Source: Blastococcus sp. CT_GayMR20
GTDB lineage: Bacteria > Actinomycetota > Actinomycetes > Mycobacteriales > Geodermatophilaceae
NCBI RefSeq assembly: GCF_004570345.1
Contig: NZ_SPQM01000026.1
Location: forward strand, 1 to 42,377
Length of the DNA: 42,377 bases
Direction: 5' to 3'
The position numbers and the translations under genes were made by a program. Under the pieces are notes generated by a model. That model made no database searches. It saw nothing but the letters and a program-made list of their open reading frames with translations, and was not told the origin of the DNA. Shown one piece after another: positions 34,373 through 42,377 of this stretch. Each line of letters starts with the position of its first letter. Within the stretch, counting starts at the first letter, position 1.

Positions 34373-35455
34373 GTGTCCGCCCGCGACGCCCGTACCGGGC
34401 CCGCCCGCGACCGCGCCGACTCGAGCCGGACAGCCGGCACCGCCCGCCGCAGCGCCGCCGCCGCCCGTTCCGGAGCCGGCGGCTCCGGTGCAGCCCGCTC
34501 CCGGAACGGCACGCCCGCCACCGCGGACGGCCGGGGCGACGGGCTGGTGGTCGGGACCGTGCCGCCCGCCGCCCGCCTCACCGGCGCGTTGCTCGTGCTG
34601 GCTGCGCTCCTCGGCGTCGCCGCCGCCTTTCCCACGTACCTGGTCGTCGGTGGTCAGGAGCTGTCGACCGCGACCGGAGTCAGCGGCGTCCTGGCGAGCC
34701 TGCTCGTCCCCGTGGCCTCCGCGGCCGTCGGCGCCTGGCTGCTGCGCGGCGCCGTGCCCAAGTTCGGCCTGGCCTACGCCGGAGTGGCGGGCGCGCTGGC
34801 CCTCGGCCTGGCGCTGATCGAGGTGTACCGGGGCAGCAGTTCGACGTCCCGTCCGGCGGTCGAGGTCCTTGCAGGGGAGCGGGTCGTGACCAGCAGCGTC
34901 GAGGTCGGGCCTGGTTGGGTGCTGGGCCTGGTGGCGCTCGCCCTGACCGTGCTGGCCGGGATGGCCGGCGCGGTCGCGTGGGGCCGCACGGTCATGGAGG
35001 ACGGCGGCGCCCTGGACCCGGTGCGCTCGCTGCTCGCCGGCGGCGCGGTCCTGCTCGGCGTCGGCACGGTGCTGTGCCTGACCCTGCCGGCGGCCGACGT
35101 CCCCGACCGCGTGGTCACCGATCCGGCCACGGGGCTGCAGACGGTGGTGACGCAGGAGGGGCCGCAGGCACTGCTGGAACGTCCCGGACTTGCGCTGTTG
35201 GGTGGGCTGCTCCTGGCCGGCGCGCTGGTCCTGTGCTCGGTGATCGCCCCGTCGCTGCGGCCCCGTCTCGCCGCCGTCGGTGCGCTGCTCGCGATCTCCG
35301 TCGCCGTCCTGTCGGCGGGCCTCGCGGGCGTGCGGGACGCGACGTCGTCCGACGACCTGGAGTGGACGGTGCCCGGCGCCGGCCTCCTGCTGACCGGCCT
35401 CGGCTACGCGCTGCTCACCGCGGCCGCCTGGCGGCTGCGCCGCGGTCGAGCGTGA
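34373..35455 (+). CDS. Multi-pass membrane protein of unknown function, inverted copy
   Basis: Copy of 6923-8005, GTG start at 34373 after GAAGGGGG. Confidence 0.75.
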   Translation: MSARDARTGPARDRADSSRTAGTARRSAAAARSGAGGSGAARSRNGTPATADGRGDGLVVGTVPPAARLTGALLVLAALLGVAAAFPTYLVVGGQELSTATGVSGVLASLLVPVASAAVGAWLLRGAVPKFGLAYAGVAGALALGLALIEVYRGSSSTSRPAVEVLAGERVVTSSVEVGPGWVLGLVALALTVLAGMAGAVAWGRTVMEDGGALDPVRSLLAGGAVLLGVGTVLCLTLPAADVPDRVVTDPATGLQTVVTQEGPQALLERPGLALLGGLLLAGALVLCSVIAPSLRPRLAAVGALLAISVAVLSAGLAGVRDATSSDDLEWTVPGAGLLLTGLGYALLTAAAWRLRRGRA

Positions 35456-35488
35456 CGGGGCCCACGCGGGCTCCATAAGCTGCGGGCC

Positions 35489-35899
35489 ATGGTGGACGAA
35501 CGGATCCGGGTGGTCATCGCCAAGCCGGGCCTCGACGGGCACGACCGCGGCGCGAAGATCGTGGCCCGCGCCCTGCGGGACGCCGGTATGGAGGTCGTCT
35601 ACACCGGCCTGCACCAGACCCCCGAGCAGATCGTCGAGACCGTCCTGCAGGAGGACGCCGACGCCGTGGGGCTCTCGGTGCTGTCCGGCGCGCACATGAC
35701 GCTGTTCGCCCGGCTGCACGAGCTCATGGCCGAGCGGGGCGTCGACGACGTCGTCGTCTTCGGTGGCGGGATCATCCCGGACGAGGACATCCCCGAACTC
35801 GAGCGCGTCGGCGTCGCGAAGATCTTCACACCGGGTGCGACCACCACCCAGATCGTCGACTGGGTCCGCCAGCACGTCGGAGCGCCGGCCGGCACCTAG
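35489..35899 (+). CDS. Cobalamin-binding domain protein, inverted copy
   Basis: Copy of 6479-6889 with DxHxxG motif; shares CTAG stop overlap with the S15 hydrolase gene. Confidence 0.85.
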   Translation: MVDERIRVVIAKPGLDGHDRGAKIVARALRDAGMEVVYTGLHQTPEQIVETVLQEDADAVGLSVLSGAHMTLFARLHELMAERGVDDVVVFGGGIIPDEDIPELERVGVAKIFTPGATTTQIVDWVRQHVGAPAGT

Positions 35900-37746
35900 G
35901 GGACGACGGGCACCGTCAGCTGCTGGCTCCGGCCCGTACCGGTGGCCAGGCTGACCTGCTGCGGGAGCGTCGAGCCGCGGTAGGCGAAGTCACCGCCCGC
36001 GAGGACGACGGCGAGCCGGTGGCCGGGCTCGAAGCGGTGCACGATGCCCGGCAGCTCGATGGTGACCGGCTTCGTCACGTCGGCGACGCGGACGGGGGAG
36101 ATGAGCCGGTGGGGCAGCTCCACGGCACCGTCCGGCCCGACGTCGTACAGCTTGGCGAAGACGACGAGCTGCCCGGCGGGGCCGAGGTGCTGCGACGCCG
36201 CGACGGCCGGGGCGTCCAGCGTGACCGTGAGGGACGGGCTGCCCACCACGTCGAGGGGCTGGGTCAGCGGGGCGGTCGAGAACCGGATGGCCGTGCCGGG
36301 GGGATCGGTCACCGGCCGGGACTGGTCGAGATAGGACGTCTCCGTGTAGTTCGGCCCGATCGGGGCCACGCTGCTGTAGGTGCTGGTGCCCGACCGCACC
36401 TGGTTCCGGGCTGTGACGAGCGAGCCGTTCGCGCCTCCTCCCGAGAGGTAGAACGTCTGCTTCCTGCCGACCGGGTAGGACGGCGCCGTCGCATAGGCAT
36501 CCGCTGCGTCCCCGGTGGTGGCGTCGTACTCCCAGTCGCGGAAGTAGCTGAAGTCCTGCGCCGGCGCGGGGCCCTGGCCGCGGACGTAGTGGTCGAACCA
36601 CGCCAGGATCGCGTCACCCTGCACGGTCCCACGCGGGTTCCGCTCGTCGAGCTCGCCGGCGACGGGGGTGGAGTCGCTGTGGCCCCACGACTGCCACGTC
36701 AGCGAGACGGGCGTGCGCTGAGCCTTCAGCGCGGTGTAGGTGGCCACCGACTCCTGCAGGTTGAAGAGGGTGTCGGCCTGCCCCTGGCCGAGCAGTGTGG
36801 GCACCCGCACCTCCCTCAGGTAGCTGGCCACCGAGTTCGACCGCAAAAAGGCGATCGATGCGGCGCTGGGGTAGCCCAGGGTGGCCACCTCCAGCAGCGC
36901 CTGGCAGACCTGCGGCTCGAAGTTCGCGCAGTTGTTCCGCAGGAACTGACGCCAGGCGGCCGGGTCGGCGGCGCTCGGGGCGTCCTGGAGACCGTTGCCG
37001 ACGCCGAGGGTGGTGAACAGCAGCGCCCACTGGTACTTGAAGACCCCGGTGCCACGAGAGCTCACCGAGCCGCTGGTCGCCGAGCCGCGAGGCAGGCCGC
37101 TGTTGTCCGGTGCCAGGGAGTAGGAGAGGTCGTGCCAGGTGATCTGCGGGACGATCGCGTCCAGTCGGTCGGTTCCGGCGCGTCGCTCGGCGGCGGCGGC
37201 CGCGAACTGGATCTGCCCACCGTAGGAACCGCCGACCATGCCGACCGCGGGGTCGTGCCGCGCAGGGTCGCCCTCGAGGAGCACCGAGTCGACGACGACC
37301 TTCTCCTTCGTGACGTCGTCGACGGCCTCGATCGAGGGGTCGCCCCCGAGGAAGCGCAGCAGCTGGCTGGCCGCGGCGCCGTCGTGCTCGACGTCGTCCA
37401 GCGTGATCGGGCAGTTGTCGCCGTCCACGAACCCGAGGCCGGTGTAGGCCAGGGTCACGTAGCCCAGCTCCCCGAAGCCCTGTGCGTAGTCGGCCTGGTC
37501 CACCTTGGTCCCGCCGAAGCCGTTGGTGGTGAGGAGCGCAGGCGCCCGGTTCGCGTCCGTCGCCCCCGCGGGCACGTACAGGTCGGCGTCGATCGAGCAG
37601 GTGCGCTTCTCCGGTCCGAGGTCCGTCACCGTGATGGTCAGGTTCCGCGGCACGTTGTCGCCCGTCGCAGCCGCCGGTGGCGCGAGCGCGGCGATCCCTG
37701 CGGAGGTCAGTGCGGCGGTGAGCAGGGCGGTCGCAGCTCGTCGCAC
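35896..37746 (-). CDS. Secreted S15-type hydrolase, inverted copy
   Basis: Copy of 4632-6482; signal peptide and S174/D325/H356 triad identical. Confidence 0.85.
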   Translation of the reverse strand: MRRAATALLTAALTSAGIAALAPPAAATGDNVPRNLTITVTDLGPEKRTCSIDADLYVPAGATDANRAPALLTTNGFGGTKVDQADYAQGFGELGYVTLAYTGLGFVDGDNCPITLDDVEHDGAAASQLLRFLGGDPSIEAVDDVTKEKVVVDSVLLEGDPARHDPAVGMVGGSYGGQIQFAAAAAERRAGTDRLDAIVPQITWHDLSYSLAPDNSGLPRGSATSGSVSSRGTGVFKYQWALLFTTLGVGNGLQDAPSAADPAAWRQFLRNNCANFEPQVCQALLEVATLGYPSAASIAFLRSNSVASYLREVRVPTLLGQGQADTLFNLQESVATYTALKAQRTPVSLTWQSWGHSDSTPVAGELDERNPRGTVQGDAILAWFDHYVRGQGPAPAQDFSYFRDWEYDATTGDAADAYATAPSYPVGRKQTFYLSGGGANGSLVTARNQVRSGTSTYSSVAPIGPNYTETSYLDQSRPVTDPPGTAIRFSTAPLTQPLDVVGSPSLTVTLDAPAVAASQHLGPAGQLVVFAKLYDVGPDGAVELPHRLISPVRVADVTKPVTIELPGIVHRFEPGHRLAVVLAGGDFAYRGSTLPQQVSLATGTGRSQQLTVPVVP

Positions 37747-37903
37747 TGGGAGCTCCTCGTCGTCGAGGGGAACGTTCAGGCACGTGCCGGGCAGTGTGGG
37801 GGGCCCGATGGAGTGACGCACCTTGTGATGCGGCCCACCCGGCCCCCACCCCTACAACGCCCGGGGGAGCGACCTGGTTACGGGCGGGCTACGGTGCCTG
37901 TTC

Positions 37904-39064
37904 GTGGATCTCTTCGAGTACCAGGCCCGTGACCTGTTGGCCTCGCACGGCGTGCCCGTGCTCCCCGGCGGCGTCGCCGAGACGCCCGACGAGGCGGAGG
38001 CGATCGCACGGGAGATCGCCCAACCCGTCGTCGTCAAGGCGCAGGTGAAGGTCGGCGGCCGCGGCAAGGCCGGCGGCGTGAAGCTCGCCGACAACCCCGA
38101 GGACGCCAAGGCGCGCGCCCAGGACATCCTCGGCCTCGACATCAAGGGCCACATCACGCACCGCGTGATGGTCGCCCAGGCAAGTGACATCGCCGAGGAG
38201 TACTACTTCTCCTACCTGCTCGACAGGTCCAACCGCACCTTCCTGGCCATGGCCTCGGTCGCGGGTGGGATGGACATCGAGGAGGTCGCGGCCACGCGGC
38301 CCGACGAACTCGCCAAGGTGCCCATCGACGCCACCACCGGGGTCGACGAGGCCAAGGCGACGGAGATCGTGGACGCCGCGAACTTCCCCGCCGAGGTCCG
38401 CGACCAGGTCATCGCGATCGCCGTCCAGCTGTGGGAGGTCTTCTCCAAGGAGGACGCCACGCTGGTCGAAGTCAACCCGCTGGCCAAGGCGCCCGACGGC
38501 ACCGTGCTCGCCCTGGACGCCAAGATCACCCTCGACGAGAACGCGGAGTTCCGGCAGCCGGAGCACGCCGCCCTCGAGGACGCAGCGTCGGCCGACCCGC
38601 TCGAGGCGGCCGCCAAGGAGAAGAACCTCAACTACGTCAAGCTCGACGGCGAGGTCGGCATCATCGGCAACGGCGCCGGGCTGGTCATGAGCACCCTCGA
38701 CGTCGTCGCCTACGCCGGTGAGGAGTTCGGCGGCGTCAAGCCGGCGAACTTCCTCGACATCGGTGGTGGCGCCTCGGCCGAGGTGATGGCCAACGGGCTG
38801 CACATCATCCTCGGCGACCCGGCGGTCAAGAGCGTCTTCGTCAACGTCTTCGGCGGGATCACCGCCTGCGACGCCGTGGCGAACGGCATCGTCTCCGCGC
38901 TGAACATCCTGGGTGACGAGGCGACCAAGCCGCTCGTCGTCCGGCTCGACGGCAACAACGTCGAGGAGGGCCGGCGGATCCTCGCCGAGGCCAACCACCC
39001 CCTGGTGACCGTGGTCGACACGATGGACGGCGCCGCGCGCCGGGCCGCCGAACTCGCCGCCTGA
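37904..39064 (+). CDS. sucC: Succinate-CoA ligase subunit beta, inverted copy
   Basis: Copy of 3314-4474. Full length, with its whole upstream region, so it would be functional if present in the cell. Confidence 0.97.
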   Translation: MDLFEYQARDLLASHGVPVLPGGVAETPDEAEAIAREIAQPVVVKAQVKVGGRGKAGGVKLADNPEDAKARAQDILGLDIKGHITHRVMVAQASDIAEEYYFSYLLDRSNRTFLAMASVAGGMDIEEVAATRPDELAKVPIDATTGVDEAKATEIVDAANFPAEVRDQVIAIAVQLWEVFSKEDATLVEVNPLAKAPDGTVLALDAKITLDENAEFRQPEHAALEDAASADPLEAAAKEKNLNYVKLDGEVGIIGNGAGLVMSTLDVVAYAGEEFGGVKPANFLDIGGGASAEVMANGLHIILGDPAVKSVFVNVFGGITACDAVANGIVSALNILGDEATKPLVVRLDGNNVEEGRRILAEANHPLVTVVDTMDGAARRAAELAA

Positions 39065-39098
39065 TCGCCGCCCCGACTCCCGACAGGACACCAGACAG

Positions 39099-39977
39099 AT
39101 GTCGATCTTCCTCAACGAGAACAGCAAGGTCATCGTCCAGGGCATGACCGGGTCCGAGGGCAGCAAGCACACGCAGCGCATGCTCGCCTCGGGCACCGCC
39201 ATCGTCGGCGGCGTCAACCCCCGGAAGGCCGGCACGACCGTCGACTTCGAGGGCGCCAGCGTCCCCGTCTTCGGCGGCGTGGCCGAGGCGATGAAGGAGA
39301 CCGGCGCCGACGTCAGCGTCATCTTCGTGCCGCCGCCGTTCGCGAAGGCGGCCGTCATCGAGGCCGTCGACGCCCAGATCGGCCTTGCCGTCGTCATCAC
39401 CGAGGGCATCCCCGTGCACGACTCGACCTACTTCTGGGCCCACGCCCAGGGCAGCTCCACCCGGATCATCGGCCCGAACTGCCCCGGCCTCATCAGCCCC
39501 GGGCGCTCGAACGCCGGCATCATCCCGGCCAACATCACCAAGCAGGGCACGATCGGGCTGGTCAGCAAGTCCGGCACGCTGACCTACCAGATGATGTACG
39601 AGCTCCGGGACATCGGCTTCTCCACCGCCGTCGGCATCGGTGGCGACCCGGTCATCGGCACCACCCACATCGACTGCCTGCAGGCCTTCCAGGACGACCC
39701 GGAGACCGAGGCCATCGTGATGATCGGTGAGATCGGTGGCGACGCCGAGGAGCGGGCCGCGGACTTCGTGAAGGCGAACGTCACCAAGCCCGTCGTCGGC
39801 TACGTCGCAGGCTTCACCGCCCCCGAGGGCAAGACCATGGGCCACGCCGGCGCGATCGTCTCCGGCTCGGCCGGTACCGCACAGGCCAAGAAGGAGGCCC
39901 TCGAGGCCGCCGGGGTCCGCGTGGGCAAGACCCCGTCGGAGACGGCCCAGCTCATGCGGGAGATCGTCGCAGGGTAG
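39099..39977 (+). CDS. sucD: Succinate-CoA ligase subunit alpha, inverted copy
   Basis: Copy of 2401-3279 with active-site H249 and the 34-base spacing to sucC. Confidence 0.97.
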   Translation: MSIFLNENSKVIVQGMTGSEGSKHTQRMLASGTAIVGGVNPRKAGTTVDFEGASVPVFGGVAEAMKETGADVSVIFVPPPFAKAAVIEAVDAQIGLAVVITEGIPVHDSTYFWAHAQGSSTRIIGPNCPGLISPGRSNAGIIPANITKQGTIGLVSKSGTLTYQMMYELRDIGFSTAVGIGGDPVIGTTHIDCLQAFQDDPETEAIVMIGEIGGDAEERAADFVKANVTKPVVGYVAGFTAPEGKTMGHAGAIVSGSAGTAQAKKEALEAAGVRVGKTPSETAQLMREIVAG

Positions 39978-39997
39978 GGCCGGTCCACTCCCAACTG

Positions 39998-40030
39998 CCG
40001 CCCGGCGACCTCGACCAGGTCGCCGGGCGG
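39998..40030 (+). terminator. Terminator-like hairpin after sucD, inverted copy
   Basis: Same 14-bp stem as at 2348-2380. Confidence 0.7.
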
Positions 40031-40158
40031 CGGCGTCTGCGCAGCTGGGACGACGATCACGGACGGGCGACGGTGCGCGTGCCGTGGTTGCGCCATGACG
40101 CCGGGTGCGACCACGATTCGCCTCGCACACCCGACGCCCTGCGAGGAGAGCCCCTGCG

Positions 40159-41178
40159 ATGACCTCCAGCCAGCCGCCGCAGCCGCCCACGGGCGGTCAG
40201 CCGCCGGAGCACGGGCAGCACGCGCAGCCGCAGCCCCCGCACCAGCCCCCGCCGCCGCAGGGTCCGCCGCCCGGCTACGGCCAGCAGCAGGGTCAGCAGC
40301 ACCCCGGTCAGCAGCCACCGCCCGGCTACGGGCCCCCGTCCGGGTACGGCCAGCAGCCGCCGCCCGGCTACGGCCCGCCCCCGGGCTACGGTCCGCCGCC
40401 CGGCTACGGCCAGCAGCCCCCGCCGGGCTACGGTCCGCCGCAGGCGTACGGCCAGCCCGCGCACAACCCGTTCGGGCAGCCCGCGGGCACCGGCGGTGGT
40501 CTCTCGTTCGACCTCAAGCGCCTGAAGATGGCCGACTACGTCATCGCCGGCGGCACGCTCGTCTACTTCATCCTGGCGTTCTTCCCGTGGTTCACCTTCG
40601 GGGACGACTTCTTCGGGTTCAGCCTGAGCGGCTTCGACTCCGGCAACGTGACCTCGGCCTTCGTGCTCTTCCTGCTGGCGACGGCCTGGGCGGTCCTCCC
40701 CGCGTTCACGGAGCTCAAGCTGGGCTTCCCGCGGTCGTGGGTCACCGTCGGCATCACCGCGCTGGCGTGGCTGCTCACCCTGTTCGCGTGGCTCGACAGC
40801 TTCGACGGCGACTTCTCCGTCTGGGCGCTGCTCGGCATGATCACGGCGACGGTGATCCTGCTCTTCGCCGTCCTCTCGCTGCTCCCGGAGCTGCGCAACC
40901 GCCCGGCGCTGCGGGGCGGTGTCGCCAACGCTGCGCAGTGGGCCAACCAGCCGGCACCGAACTTCGGCCAGCAGGGACAGCCCGGCCCGCCGTACGGACA
41001 GGGCAGCTACGGGCACCCGGGGCCTCAGCAGCAGTACGCGCCTCCGCCTCCGCCGCCGGCCTCGCCGCCGACGTCGTCCTACGGTCCCCCGCCCGGCGGA
41101 CCGCCCCCGTCGGGTGGTTCGACCGCGTCCGGTGAGGGGTCGGGTACTCCCGGTTCCGGTGAGCGCCCGAACGGCTGA
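40159..41178 (+). CDS. DUF5336-like membrane protein, inverted copy
   Basis: Copy of 1200-2219. Even the repeat-rich PPPGYG part has the same unit number and order, although such repeats change easily; this favours a very recent or technical duplication. Confidence 0.8.
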   Translation: MTSSQPPQPPTGGQPPEHGQHAQPQPPHQPPPPQGPPPGYGQQQGQQHPGQQPPPGYGPPSGYGQQPPPGYGPPPGYGPPPGYGQQPPPGYGPPQAYGQPAHNPFGQPAGTGGGLSFDLKRLKMADYVIAGGTLVYFILAFFPWFTFGDDFFGFSLSGFDSGNVTSAFVLFLLATAWAVLPAFTELKLGFPRSWVTVGITALAWLLTLFAWLDSFDGDFSVWALLGMITATVILLFAVLSLLPELRNRPALRGGVANAAQWANQPAPNFGQQGQPGPPYGQGSYGHPGPQQQYAPPPPPPASPPTSSYGPPPGGPPPSGGSTASGEGSGTPGSGERPNG

Positions 41179-41186
41179 TCCGACGA

Positions 41187-41218
41187 CCGGAGGCGCCCGA
41201 ATCCCGGGGCGCCTCCGG
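41187..41218 (+). terminator. Hairpin before perM, inverted copy
   Basis: Same 12-bp stem as at 1160-1191, with the second hairpin at 41227-41242. Confidence 0.5.
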
Positions 41219-41263
41219 CGCGTGCGCCCGCCGTCCGGCGGGTGAGCTTGCGAGAGTGGGGAC

Positions 41264-42377
41264 GTGGTCTCCCTGCTCGCACGCACCTCCCGGCGGGGAC
41301 GCGACGCCTCGTGGCACCCGGCCGTGCCGCTGCCCTGGGTGGCCGGTGCCGCGTCGCTGGCGGTCAGCCTCGTCGGGCTGCTCGGGCTCGGTCTCGCCCT
41401 CGTCGTCGTCCAGACCCTCGACCCCGACGGCGGGCTGGCCGTCGGCGGCTCGATCGCGCTGGCCGGGCGGTTGTGGCTGCTCGCGCAGGGCGGAGAGCTG
41501 GCTCTCGGCTCCGGCCCGCTCGTGCTCGCGCCGCTCCTCCTGACGCTGACGATCGCGTGGGGGCTGGCCCAGGCCGGCCGGGGCATCGTGCGCCTCGGCG
41601 ACCTGAGCACTCCCCGGCAGGCGGTGCGCGGCGCCGTCGTCGTGGTCCTGGTGCACGTGCTGATCAGCGTCCTGCTGACGATCCCGCTCGACACCGCGGA
41701 CGTGGGCGTCGGGGTCCTGCGCCCCCTGATCGGGTCCCTCCTGCTTGCCGTCACGGCGGTGGGCTGGGGGGTCGGCCGGGAGTCGGGACTCCTCGACGAC
41801 CTCCTCGACCGATTGCCCGGCTTCGTCCTCCCGGTGCTGCGAGGGGTGCTGTCCGGCCTGCTGACCGCGATGGCGCTGTGCATCGTCGTGGTCGTGGTCG
41901 CCCTCGTCTCGGACGCCTCCGGGTACGCATCCCTCTCCCGCTCGCTCGGGGGAGCGGGCGCCGGGGCCCTCGGTCTGCTCGGGCTGACCCTCCTGCTGCT
42001 GCCCAACGCCGCCGCCGCGGTGCTCGGCCTGGCCGCGGGGCCGGGGTTCTTCGTCGGCTCGGGAACCCTGGTGTCGGTGCACGGGGTGACACTCGGCGCC
42101 GTCCCCGCGCTGCCGTTGTTGGCGGCCCTGCCCGACACCCAGGCCGTGCCGCTCATCGCGTTCGTCTCCCAGGTGGTCCCGGCACTGGCCGGTCTGGTGG
42201 CCGGCGGCACCGTGGGCCGCTGGTTCTCCGACCGCGACGGCGGCTCGGTGGTGGCGGGCCTGGCCGGCCTGCTGTGCGGCGTCCTGCTGGGCGCGGTCAG
42301 CGGCGTGCTGGTCTGGATCGCCGGTGGGTCGCTGGGGGACGGCGGCCTCGCCCAGGTCGGGGCGCCCGCCCTCGCCA
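41264..42377 (+). CDS. PerM-like DUF6350 protein, cut by the window edge, inverted copy
   Basis: Copy of 1-1114. GTG start at 41264; the frame runs 371 codons plus one base and is open at the window end, so the true C-terminus is outside. Confidence 0.85.
   Translation, partial: MVSLLARTSRRGRDASWHPAVPLPWVAGAASLAVSLVGLLGLGLALVVVQTLDPDGGLAVGGSIALAGRLWLLAQGGELALGSGPLVLAPLLLTLTIAWGLAQAGRGIVRLGDLSTPRQAVRGAVVVVLVHVLISVLLTIPLDTADVGVGVLRPLIGSLLLAVTAVGWGVGRESGLLDDLLDRLPGFVLPVLRGVLSGLLTAMALCIVVVVVALVSDASGYASLSRSLGGAGAGALGLLGLTLLLLPNAAAAVLGLAAGPGFFVGSGTLVSVHGVTLGAVPALPLLAALPDTQAVPLIAFVSQVVPALAGLVAGGTVGRWFSDRDGGSVVAGLAGLLCGVLLGAVSGVLVWIAGGSLGDGGLAQVGAPALA

Larger units (their letters stand above)
21205..42377. 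repeat. Right arm of the inverted repeat
   Basis: Reverse complement of bases 1-21173. Both arms end at the window edge inside the same perM codon, so the true outer limit of the repeat is not visible. Every gene in this arm is an exact second copy, so nothing in it adds coding capacity. No substitution was found that would show the arms have existed long enough to diverge. Confidence 0.98.

Noticed and set aside
1..42377. Composite transposon or IS-flanked inverted repeat
   Set aside because: No transposase, integrase, short terminal repeats or target-site duplication was seen; the arms contain only core chromosomal genes.
1..42377. True duplicated gene clusters giving doubled dosage
   Set aside because: No base difference was found between arms and guaA is broken in both, so a stable functional duplication is the less likely reading; kept only as an alternative.

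Overview
Organism. The DNA is very GC-rich, uses GTG and TTG starts freely, and almost every gene has a long open frame on its opposite strand. Several neighbourhoods are those of actinomycete chromosomes: chorismate mutase - UvrD/PcrA helicase - M23 peptidase - sucC - sucD - DUF5336-like membrane protein - PerM (DUF6350) matches the mycobacterial order Rv0948c to Rv0955. Protein style (PspC/LiaFSR-like module, ECF41 with a CMD partner, GuaA sequence) points to an actinobacterium, tentatively Geodermatophilaceae (Blastococcus, Geodermatophilus, Modestobacter). The genus call is inference.

Architecture. The dominant fact is that the whole window is one inverted repeat. Base i pairs with base 42378-i. 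Bases 1-21173 and 21205-42377 are reverse complements with no difference found in any stretch I compared, and every reading frame in one arm has a partner of identical length and sequence in the other. Only about 31 bases separate the arms, so there is really one 21.2 kb gene region, present twice head to head.

Genes of one arm, from the outer edge inward (left-arm strand): perM fragment (-), DUF5336-like protein (-), sucD (-), sucC (-), secreted S15-type hydrolase (+), B12-binding protein (-), multi-pass membrane protein (-), lipase (+), M23 peptidase (+), pcrA/uvrD helicase (-), aromatic leader peptide with attenuator and chorismate mutase (+), 98-residue protein (-), small ORF (+), CMD-family protein plus ECF41 sigma factor (+), PIG-L deacetylase (+), TfoX-like protein (+), LuxR-type response regulator and PspC-type histidine kinase (-), divergent PspC/LiaF-like protein plus a small membrane protein (+), META-domain lipoprotein (+), and guaA (-), which is cut by the fold-back point.

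Centre. The fold-back lies inside guaA. The left arm plus spacer reads as plausible native GuaA, while the right copy leaves the GuaA sequence at the junction. The junction is an imperfect hairpin (GTGCTC against GAGCGC, one G.T wobble), as expected if a 3' end snapped back and primed copying of its own strand. No intact guaA is left. A perfect 42 kb palindrome with both guaA copies broken is most simply a fold-back chimera (library, amplification or assembly), but a real inverted duplication or hairpin-ended molecule cannot be excluded from sequence alone.

Functional themes. The underlying locus is ordinary core chromosome: TCA cycle (sucCD), purine synthesis (guaA), aromatic amino acid branch point (chorismate mutase under probable Phe/Tyr attenuation), DNA repair (pcrA), and envelope maintenance and stress sensing (PerM, M23 peptidase, LiaFSR-like module, ECF41). 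No mobile element, CRISPR array, tRNA or rRNA was seen. No gene-free stretch exceeds 300 bases unless the small ORF at 13467-13655 is not real. Apart from the palindrome, the most interesting native feature is the Phe-Phe-Tyr leader peptide and terminator in front of chorismate mutase.
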